Source: Salibacterium aidingense DSM 18341 (lineage in GTDB: Bacteria; Bacillota; Bacilli; Bacillales; Marinococcaceae). Taken from it: a DNA stretch of 64,000 nt. Below are positions 7,976 to 16,245 of this stretch, in pieces. Positions within the stretch are counted from its first letter, which is position 1. The number at the start of each line of letters is the position of its first letter. The position numbers were made by a program, and so were the translations under genes. Below the pieces are notes generated by a model, which saw only the letters and a program-made list of their open reading frames with translations, had not been told where the DNA came from and did no database searches. The stretch spans positions 281,817 through 345,816 of the forward strand of contig NZ_AUCI01000002.1 in NCBI RefSeq assembly GCF_000429685.1, read 5' to 3'.

Positions 7976-9094
7976 TTACATCCTCTCCTTTTCCGCAGGC
8001 ACCCATTCATCCCTGTGAATGACTTCTGCTCTTTCAGTTACTGTCATATCAGCAGTTTCATGTGTCGACTTGCCTTTAATCCGCATAAGTTCTTCTGCTG
8101 ACATATTGACTTGTCCTTTACCTATCATTTGTCCCTTCATGTCCTTGACCTCGACCACACCTCCGCTTTCAAACCTTCCGGAAACCTCTACGATTCCAGC
8201 CGGCAGGAGGCTTTTTCCTTTTTGCAGCAGAGCTTTTTTTGCCCCGTCATCAATAATAATTTCACCAGTGGGAAGGGAATGTATGGCCAGCCACTGTTTT
8301 TTGCTGTTTAAAATGAAACGGCCGGGAAAGCCAATATACGTGCCGTCTCCTTTTCCAGCGAGAATATCCTGAAAAGAGGAAGGCCCTTCAGCAATGCCGA
8401 TAAAAGCCCGCAATCCCAAGGACAATCCAGTGTGAGCAGCCTGAAGTTTTGATTTCATTCCTCCCGTGCCTACTTTGCTGGCGCTTGCCCCGGCTTCCTT
8501 AAATTGTTCTTCCTGTATTTCAGACAAGAAGTGGTAACGTTTTGCATAAGGGGTTGTAGCCGGGTTGGAATCATAAATTCCATTAATGTCCGTGATGATG
8601 ATTAAACAATCGGCGTGGATTAAACCACCGACCAGAGCAGATAACATATCATTATCTCCAAAAGTTAACTCATCCACAGCGATGGTGTCATTTTCATTGA
8701 TAATAGGAAGAACACCACGTCGCAGCAATTCTGTTATAGTGGAGTAGGCGTTCTGGTACTGGTGCTTATTGGAAAAATTGTCGCGGGTTAATAGAATTTG
8801 TCCGGTTTCTATGTGATACTCATTAAATGCTTCGGTGTAAGCCTGCATTAGTAATCCCTGCCCGACGGCGGCGGCGGCCTGCTTTCCAGCAAGGGTGACC
8901 GGACGGGACGGGTATTTTAACCCTGAAAATCCAGCCGCTACGGCGCCGGAGGAAATAAGGACGACTTGATGTCCTTCTTTATACAGGCCGGCAATGGCAT
9001 CTACATATTCCTGTAATTTTTCCCGGCTTAATTCCCCGCCGGCATTGGTTAACGAACTGCTTCCAATTTTTATAATAACTCGCTCTTTTTTCAC
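7976..9094 (-). CDS. proB: Glutamate 5-kinase
   Basis: The 372-residue enzyme phosphorylates glutamate, the first step to proline. Its amino acid kinase domain opens with [11 protein letters not shown] and contains [20 protein letters not shown]-terminal PUA domain (about residues 275-372) is present, as in full-length ProB. The GTG at 9094 is chosen because AGGTGAT sits just upstream and the N-terminus then aligns with B. subtilis [17 protein letters not shown]; the GTG at 9103 lacks a site. The operon is preceded by a proline T-box. Confidence 0.95.
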   Translation of the reverse strand: MKKERVIIKIGSSSLTNAGGELSREKLQEYVDAIAGLYKEGHQVVLISSGAVAAGFSGLKYPSRPVTLAGKQAAAAVGQGLLMQAYTEAFNEYHIETGQILLTRDNFSNKHQYQNAYSTITELLRRGVLPIINENDTIAVDELTFGDNDMLSALVGGLIHADCLIIITDINGIYDSNPATTPYAKRYHFLSEIQEEQFKEAGASASKVGTGGMKSKLQAAHTGLSLGLRAFIGIAEGPSSFQDILAGKGDGTYIGFPGRFILNSKKQWLAIHSLPTGEIIIDDGAKKALLQKGKSLLPAGIVEVSGRFESGGVVEVKDMKGQMIGKGQVNMSAEELMRIKGKSTHETADMTVTERAEVIHRDEWVPAEKERM

Positions 9095-9118
9095 TTTGAT
9101 CACCTGGTCTTTTATTTA

Positions 9119-9250
9119 AGAAAAGCGCAAGCGCCCTGAATGAGAAAGTTCGGTTAAAACCGCCTCGTCCTGAAGCAACACCGAACTGACCCTGCATCCT
9201 GTAAGCCCTCGTGCGGACCTCCGAGCGCCTGGGCGCTGGATCTAGAAAAC
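9119..9250 (-). repeat. GC-rich structured repeat in the proB leader
   Basis: The segment runs from AAAAGCGCAAGCGCCC to GCGCCTGGGCGCTGGATC on the plus strand, with inner hairpins such as CGGTT / AACCG. From memory, elements with these ends (AAGCGCC ... GGCGCTGGAG) are widespread intergenic repeats in Bacillaceae. It lies between the T-box terminator and the proB start, so it forms part of the operon's 5' untranslated RNA. Strand is arbitrary. Confidence 0.6.
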
Positions 9251-9276
9251 GCCCAAAATTCATACGTGCTTATCTT

Positions 9277-9540
9277 CAAAAAAATTCTTCCGCCCTTTAA
9301 GAAAAAGGACGGAAGAATGTCACATTCCGCGGTACCACCTTCGTTAGATGAAAAACACATCTGTTTCCCATCCCGCTCTATGTTCCTGTATCGAAGGATA
9401 ACGGCCGGGTTATTTCCCCGGCAGCTCCAGGGCGGGTTCAACAGCCGGCCTTCCCTGCAATGCTTTTCAGCCGGGGAGCACTGCTCTCTGAACGGAAGGC
9501 CGGCTGCTTACTATTCCCTTTCACAGCTGTACATTGTCGT
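9277..9540 (-). promoter_or_regulatory. Proline T-box riboswitch of proBAC
   Basis: On the minus strand AAGGTGGTACCGCGG (9341-9327) is the conserved T-box that pairs with the tRNA acceptor end. Downstream follows a terminator (stem 9318-9310 with 9292-9284, then a T run). The likely specifier is CCC (9436-9434), a proline codon, followed by a purine and CCCTGGAG, exactly as in the ileS leader of this window. Uncharged tRNA-Pro would thus turn on proline synthesis when proline is short. Confidence 0.9.
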
Positions 9541-9557
9541 CACGTTTTGTATATATT

Positions 9558-9587
9558 ATTATCTGAAACATAGAAATGGTTTGTCAA
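9558..9587 (-). promoter_or_regulatory. Sigma-A promoter of proBAC
   Basis: On the minus strand TTGACA (9587-9582) and GATAAT (9563-9558) are separated by 18 bp, just upstream of the T-box leader. Confidence 0.7.
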
Positions 9588-9644
9588 GTCCTTTACCTGA
9601 TAAAATCATAACAGCCCATAACCGTGAACGAAAGGGGGAGGCTT

Positions 9645-10430
9645 ATGAGGGAGCGGTCTAAACACATCGTGATCACAGGGGCTTCCAGTGGTATCGGAAA
9701 AGAATTAGCTCGAAGGGCGGCTGAACAGGGTCATTATCCCATTCTTATGGCAAGATCTTTGCCAGCTTTACAGGAACTTCGAAGCGAATTACAAGCACAA
9801 GGACAAAAGTGTGCTATCTATCCAGTGGATGTTACAGATCCGGAAGAATGTGAGAATGCGGTTAACGATATAGAGCAGCGGTTTGATCAAATGGATGTCC
9901 TCATCAATAATGCAGGAGTCGGCGTGTTTGCCCCCGTAGATAAACTATCTGCAGAAGAAGCAGAACAAATGCTGAAAGTAAATGTACTGGGTCTCTTTTA
10001 CATGGTGCGCGCTGTCCTTCCCGGGATGAAAATGCGCAGAGAGGGACTCATCATAAATATCGGTTCCCAGGCGGGGCGTATGGCAACACCGAAAGCTTCG
10101 ATATATGGAGCGAGCAAACATGCGGTAATAGGGTTCAGCAATGCCCTTCGCCTTGAGGCTGCCGATTATTCTATAAGGGTAACGACAGTTAACACAGGCC
10201 CCGTGCGAACGCCTTTTATCCGTAAGGCTGACCCCGAGGGGGGATATGAAAAAACCGTGGAAAAGTTTTTCCTGGATCCATCAGCGTTGTCCTATAAAAT
10301 CATAAAACTAATCGATCATCCGCGAAGGGAACTAAATCTGCCGTGGTGGATGGCTGCTGTTTCCTGGATATATTCGCTGGCGCCGGGAGTAGTGGAACGG
10401 GCCGCAGGAAAACAATTTTATAAAAAATAA
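9645..10430 (+). CDS. Short-chain dehydrogenase/reductase
   Basis: The 261-residue protein is a classical SDR: the NAD(P)-binding TGASSGIG at 11-18, NNAG at 88-91, Ser141, and the catalytic Tyr154 and Lys158 in YGASK. The C-terminus is extended and ends in a hydrophobic stretch (PWWMAAVSWIYSLAPG). It resembles the B. subtilis YqjQ type. The substrate is unknown. The ATG at 9645 has GGGGGAGG five bases upstream; the GTG at 9624 is not needed. It is divergent from proBAC. Confidence 0.85.
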   Translation: MRERSKHIVITGASSGIGKELARRAAEQGHYPILMARSLPALQELRSELQAQGQKCAIYPVDVTDPEECENAVNDIEQRFDQMDVLINNAGVGVFAPVDKLSAEEAEQMLKVNVLGLFYMVRAVLPGMKMRREGLIINIGSQAGRMATPKASIYGASKHAVIGFSNALRLEAADYSIRVTTVNTGPVRTPFIRKADPEGGYEKTVEKFFLDPSALSYKIIKLIDHPRRELNLPWWMAAVSWIYSLAPGVVERAAGKQFYKK

Positions 10431-10510
10431 AGCGGGAAATTCTTTCTGTTGCCGTTTCGCGAGTCTCATGCTAGACTGAAAAAAACGCTTAATATAAAGG
10501 AGACAGACGT

Positions 10511-10786
10511 ATGCATGTAGACCGCACAGGGATCGCAGTCTGGCTCCGTTCCACAAAACAAGTACGCCATCTGCGCAAATACGGAGTCGTATATTATGTG
10601 TCAAAAAGCATGAAATATGCTGTTTTATATTGCAATCTTTCGGATGTGGACGAAGTCATCCAAAAAATAGAAAATTTATCATTTGTGGAAAAAACGGAGC
10701 GTTCCAGGAAACCGGAAATCCGCACAGAATTCAGCAAACCAAGCACGCCAAAAGAAAATGCCTATGACTACAATGTTGGTATTTAA
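10511..10786 (+). CDS. ylbG: YlbG, DUF2129 protein
   Basis: This 91-residue protein aligns along its whole length with B. subtilis YlbG (IVWLHSLKQ / HYVSKRLKYVVLYC / ending EYDYKIGI); here the same positions read IAVWLRSTKQ, YYVSKSMKYAVLYC and AYDYNVGI. The family is cytosolic and of unknown function. AAAGGAG precedes the ATG. It is normally directly downstream of ylbF. A terminator hairpin follows 31 bases after the stop. Confidence 0.92.
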   Translation: MHVDRTGIAVWLRSTKQVRHLRKYGVVYYVSKSMKYAVLYCNLSDVDEVIQKIENLSFVEKTERSRKPEIRTEFSKPSTPKENAYDYNVGI

Positions 10787-10794
10787 AAAGGCTG

Positions 10795-10975
10795 AGACAA
10801 ATCATTAAAAGATTAAGTTCCCGAACGATTTCTAAATCGTTCGGGAATTTTTGTGTATCCTCTGATTATCAAAGCGTCAACATTCTCCGCTTTCACCCAC
10901 AGGGCACAAGGGCGACATCTCCTCCAACTTCCTTTGGTCGTTGTCGCAATGTCTTCTTTGCCGGGGCACGGCTCG
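10795..10975 (-). repeat. Dispersed intergenic repeat, copy B (inverted)
   Basis: Read on the minus strand, 10,972-10,887 gives CCCCGGCAAAGAAGACA, ACGACCAAAGG, GTTGGAGGAGATG, GCCCTTGTGCCCTGTGGG and TGAAAGCGG, the same core as copies A and C. The CCGAACGATT / AATCGTTCGG hairpin follows at 10,847-10,818. GGCTGAGACAAA at the left end on the plus strand matches the opening of copy C. Confidence 0.85.
10818..10852 (+). terminator. Terminator after ylbG (within repeat copy B)
   Basis: A 13-bp perfect stem (10818-10830 with 10835-10847) and a 4-nt loop are followed by TTTTTG on the plus strand. Confidence 0.85.
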
Positions 10976-11047
10976 TATACAGGTGGTGGAATTGTTTCGA
11001 AACCCGAATTGTAATAGAATGACAGTGTAGAAAGAAGGGATTCTTTC

Positions 11048-12241
11048 ATGATGGACTGGAAGAAAAATTTATATATACTTACAGCTTCTATTTTTATCGT
11101 AATGGCTGCGATGACCATGATTGTTCCATTCCTGCCGCTTTATCTGCAGGAACTTGGAGTGACCGATCCTGCAAAAGTAAGCACATGGGCAGGACTTATT
11201 TTTGGTATTAATTTTTTTAGTGCCTTTCTTGTTTCTCCATTCTGGGGGCGGCTGGCAGACCGGCGCGGCAGACGATTAATGGTGCTTCGTTCCGGGTTTG
11301 GAATGGCTTTAGTCATGATTTTGATGGGCTTTGCCACCGGTCCGTGGAGCCTTTTCTTTTTTCGGCTATTGAACGGGACGATTTCGGGTTTTAATCCGGC
11401 CTCTATCGCACTCATTTCAACGAATACCCCTAAAGAATATGTAGGACGGGCGCTTGGTATATTACAGGCCGGCGCTGTAGCAGGCAGTATTTGCGGTCCG
11501 CTTTTTGGCGGAGTGATGGCAGAAATTATTGGATTCCGTATGATATTTAACATTACCGGAGTGGCCATTGCCGTTGCAGCGCTCACTGTCCTATTTTTTG
11601 TGAAGGAGGAGTTCACACCCCCGGAAAATGAAGAAAAAACAAGTACCCGGCAGGATTTCAAAACGATCGCATCCATACAGCCGATTCCGTATATTTACGC
11701 TATTATTTTCGTTATACAATTTGGCCTGGTAGGGATTAATCCACTCGTTTCTCTGTTTGTCGAAGACTTAAGCGGCGGAATGAACAGTGCTTTTTTTGCC
11801 GGGCTGGCTGTATCCTCGATGGGATTTGCAAACATGCTGGCTTCTCCTAAACTGGGAAAATTAAGTGATTCTAAAGGCCCTCAGTACGTGCTGTTCGGGG
11901 CGTTAATTGGAGCGGCTGTGTTTTCTATCCCCCAGGCTTTTGTAACCGGCCTGTGGCAGTTGATTATCATGAGGTTCTTTACCGGGCTGTGTCTTGGCGG
12001 TCTATTGCCGGCGGCCAACACTTTAATACGCAGGCTGGCACCGGAGGGAATGGAAAGCAGAACCTATGGTTTTTCCAACAGCTTTTTATTTCTCGGCAAC
12101 ATGCTTGGCCCTATGGCAGGAGGCCTGATTGCTGGAATAACGGGAATCAGGAGTTTGTTTCTCCTTTCGGCACTGTTACTGTTTACGGGGGTAATTATTA
12201 TGAAAAAAAGAGTGGTGCCGCAATTAAAAAATACGCAGTAA
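11048..12241 (+). CDS. MFS-type drug/H+ antiporter-like transporter
   Basis: The 397-residue protein has 12 predicted membrane segments. It carries the MFS loop 2-3 motif GRLADRRGRR and an antiporter-type motif in helix 5 (ALGILQAGAVAGSICGPLFGG), the features of the DHA1 multidrug efflux group. The substrate is unknown. It lies between ylbG and rsmD, where B. subtilis has no gene, so it is an insertion in the conserved order. ATG ATG doublet at the start; GAAAGAAGGGA precedes it. Confidence 0.85.
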   Translation: MMDWKKNLYILTASIFIVMAAMTMIVPFLPLYLQELGVTDPAKVSTWAGLIFGINFFSAFLVSPFWGRLADRRGRRLMVLRSGFGMALVMILMGFATGPWSLFFFRLLNGTISGFNPASIALISTNTPKEYVGRALGILQAGAVAGSICGPLFGGVMAEIIGFRMIFNITGVAIAVAALTVLFFVKEEFTPPENEEKTSTRQDFKTIASIQPIPYIYAIIFVIQFGLVGINPLVSLFVEDLSGGMNSAFFAGLAVSSMGFANMLASPKLGKLSDSKGPQYVLFGALIGAAVFSIPQAFVTGLWQLIIMRFFTGLCLGGLLPAANTLIRRLAPEGMESRTYGFSNSFLFLGNMLGPMAGGLIAGITGIRSLFLLSALLLFTGVIIMKKRVVPQLKNTQ

Positions 12242-12539
12242 CGCTACTTAGATTCACCACAGAACAAAAAAAGGCTGTTCCTCAGGGTTAAAGGAACAGC
12301 CCTGCCCGCATTTTACGGGCCATGGGAGAGGAGAAACCGGAGGAAGAACTTATGGGGAAACGTAAGCCTTCTCCGCGGTTGTCAGCAACATGGATTCATG
12401 CTGCTGTTTGTCAGTATGTACGGCCTTTCTGCGTTTTATACATGATCTGCGAAAAAACTCCCCTTATCGCGAGAATTATTTGCCTGTGCCGTATTTTGTG
12501 GTAGGATAAAAACCATATAGAGGAAAGGATATAACAAGC
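12242..12539. other. Gap with a minus-polarised hairpin
   Basis: An inverted repeat GGCTGTTCC (12273-12281) / GGAACAGCC (12293-12301) is preceded by eight A residues, so the U tract belongs to the minus strand even though neither neighbour is on that strand. A small GCCCG / CGGGC hairpin follows. A 60-codon frame at 12,322-12,504 has no recognisable content. GAGGAAAGG near 12,520 is the rsmD ribosome-binding site. Confidence 0.5.
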
Positions 12540-13091
12540 ATGCGCGTGATTTCTGGAAAATATAAAAGCAGGCCGTTAAAACCGGTACAAGGGATGAAAA
12601 CCAGGCCTACCGCTGATAAAGTAAAAGAGGCCTTGTTCCACCGTATAGGGCCCTATTTTGAGGGCGGGGCTGTGCTTGATTTGTATGCCGGGACAGGCAA
12701 TCTTGGTATTGAAGCGCTCAGCCGGGGAGCGGAACATGCTGTTTTTGTAGATAAAAATCCCCAGGCAGTGAAAGTGATAAAACAAAACCTGAAAAGCGTG
12801 GGAATTCAAGAAGACACGGAAGTTTACTGTAACGAGGCCGGACGCGCTCTGAACGCACTGGATAAGCGCAATAAGAAATTTACGTTTATTTTCCTGGACC
12901 CTCCCTATGCTGTTAACGTACTCCCCTCATTATTGGAAAGCATTTCTGACAAAGGACTGGTACCACAGACTGGAACGATTGTCTGCGAGCATCACGCTTC
13001 CATTAGGCTCCCGGAACAAATCGGTGAATTAAACAGGCTGACGATGGAAAACTATGGGGACACCAATGTTTCGCTTTATATTAAAGAATGA
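12540..13091 (+). CDS. rsmD: 16S rRNA m2G966 methyltransferase RsmD
   Basis: The 183-residue Rossmann methyltransferase has the SAM-binding loop VLDLYAGTGNLGIEALSRGA (residues about 43-62) and the catalytic DPPY (here FLDPPYA), preceded by TRPTADKVKEALF, which is typical of the family (ylbH in B. subtilis). It methylates guanine 966 of 16S rRNA. It lies 15 bases upstream of coaD; this pair is conserved across many bacteria. Confidence 0.95.
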   Translation: MRVISGKYKSRPLKPVQGMKTRPTADKVKEALFHRIGPYFEGGAVLDLYAGTGNLGIEALSRGAEHAVFVDKNPQAVKVIKQNLKSVGIQEDTEVYCNEAGRALNALDKRNKKFTFIFLDPPYAVNVLPSLLESISDKGLVPQTGTIVCEHHASIRLPEQIGELNRLTMENYGDTNVSLYIKE

Positions 13092-13106
13092 AGGAGGGAG
13101 CAGGCC

Positions 13107-13604
13107 GTGGCTAGTGTAGCGGTTTACCCTGGAAGTTTTGACCCTGTAACAAATGGGCATGTCGACATCATTGAAAGAAGTTCAAAAGTGTTTAATAAAG
13201 TAATTGTCGCTGTATTACATAACCGGAACAAAGAGCCTTTATTCACGGTGGACGAGAGAGTACAGATGCTAAAAGAATCGATTGAATATATTCCAAATAT
13301 TGAAATCGATTCTTTTAACGGCCTGCTGGTCGACTATGTCCGTCACAAGCAGGCTAAAACGATCGTACGGGGGCTTCGGGCTGTGACCGATTTTGAATAC
13401 GAGATGCAGGCTGCTTCCATCAACCGAAAGCTTGATCCAGAATTAGAGACCTTTTTTATGATGACGAATAATCAATATTCCTATTTAAGTTCCAGTATAG
13501 TAAAAGAAGTGGCGAAATACGAAGCGGATGTGGGAGACCTGGTTCCGCCTCCTGTCCCCAAGTATTTATATGAAAAATACGGATCGTCTCCATCTGATAG
13601 GTAG
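13107..13604 (+). CDS. coaD: Phosphopantetheine adenylyltransferase
   Basis: The 165-residue nucleotidyltransferase contains [13 protein letters not shown] with the TxGH active-site motif and the C-terminal [13 protein letters not shown] that binds ATP phosphates. It makes dephospho-CoA from 4'-phosphopantetheine, the penultimate step of coenzyme A synthesis. GTG start with AAGGAGGGAG upstream. It is followed by repeat copy C, whose hairpin ends the rsmD-coaD transcript. Confidence 0.95.
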   Translation: MASVAVYPGSFDPVTNGHVDIIERSSKVFNKVIVAVLHNRNKEPLFTVDERVQMLKESIEYIPNIEIDSFNGLLVDYVRHKQAKTIVRGLRAVTDFEYEMQAASINRKLDPELETFFMMTNNQYSYLSSSIVKEVAKYEADVGDLVPPPVPKYLYEKYGSSPSDR

Positions 13605-13618
13605 CATATTGTTTACCG

Positions 13619-13750
13619 AGGGCTGGGACAAAAGAATGGAAGTTGGAGGAGATGCCGCCCTTGTGCCTTGGGGTGAAAGCGAAGTATTTTGACGCCGCGA
13701 TAGAAAGACGCATAAAATTTCCGAACGACTATGATTCGTTCGGAAATTTT
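13619..13750 (+). repeat. Dispersed intergenic repeat, copy C
   Basis: This is the most compact copy: GGCTGGGACAAAAG, GAAGTTGGAGGAGATG, GCCCTTGTGCC, GGGGTGAAAGCG, then a hairpin with the CCGAACGA / TCGTTCGG stem. It fills the space between the convergent coaD and ylbJ. Confidence 0.85.
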
Positions 13751-13755
13751 TGTTT
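13714..13755 (+). terminator. Terminator between coaD and ylbJ
   Basis: A perfect 15-bp stem (13714-13728 with 13736-13750) with a 7-nt loop is followed by TGTTTTG; the left flank is A-rich, so it can serve both convergent genes. Confidence 0.85.
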
Positions 13756-13783
13756 TGAAATAGTTTTGTCCCCCTTCCTTTCT

Positions 13784-14992
13784 TTATGATTTTCTGGATG
13801 AGGTATGTAAACATAGCAAATAAATGCCTAAACAGGCGATTGTCATGATTCCTCCCAGGTTAGAGAACAAGTGTTCCGCGGTGTACCAAATGGCTTCCGC
13901 TCCAGAGTCGTAGGCTGTTCCTGTCCCAACTGGTGTTTCCTGGCGGAGCAGATACAATGGTTCCCAGGCGGCATAGGTGATGAGAACGGCAAGGATGCCA
14001 TGCAGCCATCTTGCCATAAAAAAAGGAGCATAACGAATGTCTGTTTCCGCCAGCAGGCTGGCAACCTGGGCATGGACGGAGAGGCCGCTGAACCCGAGGA
14101 TGAAAGAAGTGATAAGTGCTTTTTCAAACATGGAGACCGAAGAAAGATCACTAACCAGCTTGCTGCCAACGGTGATTTCAAAAAAACCGGACAGCCATGG
14201 CAAGGCCAGTTCCTGTCCAAAAGATAGAATAGAAAGAAACATCCCGGGAAACCAGGCGAGAAAATTAATGATGTCTGTTACATGTAAAACGCGGTACAAT
14301 ACAGAAAATAAACAGATAAATCCGCCTATCATTAACAGTGTATGAATAGACGATACCACTGCGTCCCCCAGTTTTTTTCCAAAGGGGCGTTTGTCCTTTT
14401 TTTGTTCGTCAAGCAAGGCTTCCACCGCTGCTGAAAACGATAAGGAAGAAGACGAAGAAACGGAGGGATGAGAGCCGGGGGCGGAATAAAAACGCATAGC
14501 GATTCCAACCAGTGTATTCGCCGAATAGTGGGAAAAAGCAAGCAGTAAACCGAGCGCTGCATCGTGAAAAAAACCAACTGCGACAGCGCCGCATATAAAA
14601 AGGGGATTCGAAGAATTGGTGAAACTTACTAGTCGTTCGGCCTCTTCTCTGCTTAATTTATTTTGTTTTCTTAGTTTAACGGTGAATTTAGCTCCAGAAG
14701 GAAACCCTGCTATAAACCCCATTGCCCATACAAATCCACCGCTGCCGGGCACTTTGAAGACCGGTCTCATCACAGGATCCAGCAGGACACCCATAAAACG
14801 TACAACCCCAAAAGCGATCAGAAGTTCTGCTGTCACGAAAAAAGGGAAAAGAGAAGGAAATACCGTTTGACTCCACATTTGCAAACCATTTTTCGATGCA
14901 TCAAGAATCTCTTTTGGGTATATAATCAGACAAGCGGCAAAAAAACTTGCGCAAAGAGCGCAGCTTAACATAATTATTTCTTTTTGTTTCAC
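13784..14992 (-). CDS. ylbJ: Sporulation integral membrane protein YlbJ
   Basis: This protein of about 402 residues has multiple membrane segments and two similar halves, as in nucleoside-transporter-like Gate domain proteins. SLFPFFVTAELLIAFG, GFPSGAKFTVKLR and LGFSGLSVHAQVASLLAE mark it as YlbJ. In B. subtilis it is made in the mother cell under sigma-E and is needed for heat-resistant spores. The GTG at 14992 is chosen for its GAGGAGG nine bases upstream; a TTG at 15013 would overlap that site. The opposite orientation to its neighbours is also seen in B. subtilis. Confidence 0.9.
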   Translation of the reverse strand: MKQKEIIMLSCALCASFFAACLIIYPKEILDASKNGLQMWSQTVFPSLFPFFVTAELLIAFGVVRFMGVLLDPVMRPVFKVPGSGGFVWAMGFIAGFPSGAKFTVKLRKQNKLSREEAERLVSFTNSSNPLFICGAVAVGFFHDAALGLLLAFSHYSANTLVGIAMRFYSAPGSHPSVSSSSSLSFSAAVEALLDEQKKDKRPFGKKLGDAVVSSIHTLLMIGGFICLFSVLYRVLHVTDIINFLAWFPGMFLSILSFGQELALPWLSGFFEITVGSKLVSDLSSVSMFEKALITSFILGFSGLSVHAQVASLLAETDIRYAPFFMARWLHGILAVLITYAAWEPLYLLRQETPVGTGTAYDSGAEAIWYTAEHLFSNLGGIMTIACLGIYLLCLHTSSRKS

Positions 14993-15189
14993 TATCGTGC
15001 GCCTCCTCAGCAAAATCCACAGGAAATATAAAAAGCAATGGGCCGGCCGCTCATGTTAAAATAAAATAATGTTGACAGGAGAAATGCGGACTGGCCTTTC
15101 CTCCTACATGGATATGTATCCATCGCTTAGATTTAGACCATAAAAATAGATAGAAAAAAGACATACAAATGAGTGGAAGGAGAGGCATT

Positions 15190-16239
15190 ATGAAAAACAC
15201 GAAACGTGGCGGCATGAAACGCAGCTGGATCATTCTCATCGGGTTGGTGTTGATTCTTGCTCTTAATCAAATCCCGCTTCCGTATTACTATTCTCAGCCT
15301 GGAGAGGCTGCTTCTCTTGATGGAATGATAACGGTGGAAGGTGGATACAAAGAACACGGAGAATTTTATTTAACGACCATTCGGCAAAGACGGGCCAATA
15401 TTCCCTTGTATATCTGGTCCCAATTTTCCTCCTACCGGGACGTCACGCCCACAGAAGACTTCCTGCGTGAAGGAGAGACAGATGAAGAATATTTTCACCG
15501 GCAGGAAATGTTAATGGACAGCTCCCAGGAAGCAGCAAAAATTGCAGCATATAAAGAGGCGGGACAAGAATACGAAGTCACCTATCATGGGGTGAAAGTC
15601 TCCCAGCTGATTGAAGGAATGGACGCAGAGGATCACCTGCAGGAAAATGACTTAATTACAGAATTAAACGGAGAGTCGGTGAAGACGCTGGAAGAAATGA
15701 ATGCACGGCTGGAGGATATGGGAGCAGGGACTGAGGTGGAACTAACGGTTAAACGAAATGAAAAACAAAGAAAGGAAACCGTCACAATAGATCCCTTCCC
15801 GAAGGATCTGGACAGTTCGGGAAGAGCCGGCCTAGGTCTTCTGTATCCCTATACAGAACGTGACGTTCAGTTCACCCCTGAGGTACAGATTGAATCGGGG
15901 GCGATTGGAGGACCTTCGGCAGGCCTTATGTTTTCATTGGAAATATACAATCAGTTAACGGAGCAGGATTTGACCAGAGGACTGGATGTTGCCGGAACCG
16001 GGACAATGGACGACGAAGGAAACGTAGGGCGCATTGGAGGTATCGGTCAAAAGATAATAGCTGCCGAACATTCCAATGTTGATATTTTCTTCGCCCCGGA
16101 CAGCGACAGCGCCGCTCCTTCGAATTATGATACAGCAGTGGAGACAGCAGAAGAAATCGATGCAGAAATGGAAATCGTACCGGTGACACATATTGAAGAA
16201 GCGATCACATATTTAGAAAACCGGCAGGAAACGTCCTAG
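15190..16239 (+). CDS. ylbL: PDZ-Lon-like serine protease YlbL
   Basis: The 349-residue protein has an N-terminal membrane anchor (about 12-30), a PDZ domain (about 125-195) and a C-terminal Lon-type protease domain. The catalytic dyad is Ser243 in GPSAGLMFSL and Lys288 in GIGQK. Relatives include SepM; in B. subtilis YlbL degrades the DNA-damage division inhibitor YneA outside the cell. The ATG at 15190 follows GGAAGGAGAGG. B. subtilis has ylbK between ylbJ and ylbL; it is absent here. Confidence 0.92.
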   Translation: MKNTKRGGMKRSWIILIGLVLILALNQIPLPYYYSQPGEAASLDGMITVEGGYKEHGEFYLTTIRQRRANIPLYIWSQFSSYRDVTPTEDFLREGETDEEYFHRQEMLMDSSQEAAKIAAYKEAGQEYEVTYHGVKVSQLIEGMDAEDHLQENDLITELNGESVKTLEEMNARLEDMGAGTEVELTVKRNEKQRKETVTIDPFPKDLDSSGRAGLGLLYPYTERDVQFTPEVQIESGAIGGPSAGLMFSLEIYNQLTEQDLTRGLDVAGTGTMDDEGNVGRIGGIGQKIIAAEHSNVDIFFAPDSDSAAPSNYDTAVETAEEIDAEMEIVPVTHIEEAITYLENRQETS

Positions 16240-16245
16240 ACACTT

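Noticed and set aside
11140..11676. 178-codon minus-strand frame inside the MFS gene
   Set aside because: Antisense shadow of a clear transporter gene.
12322..12504. 60-codon frame before rsmD
   Set aside because: No recognisable domain and no similarity to genes expected in this position.
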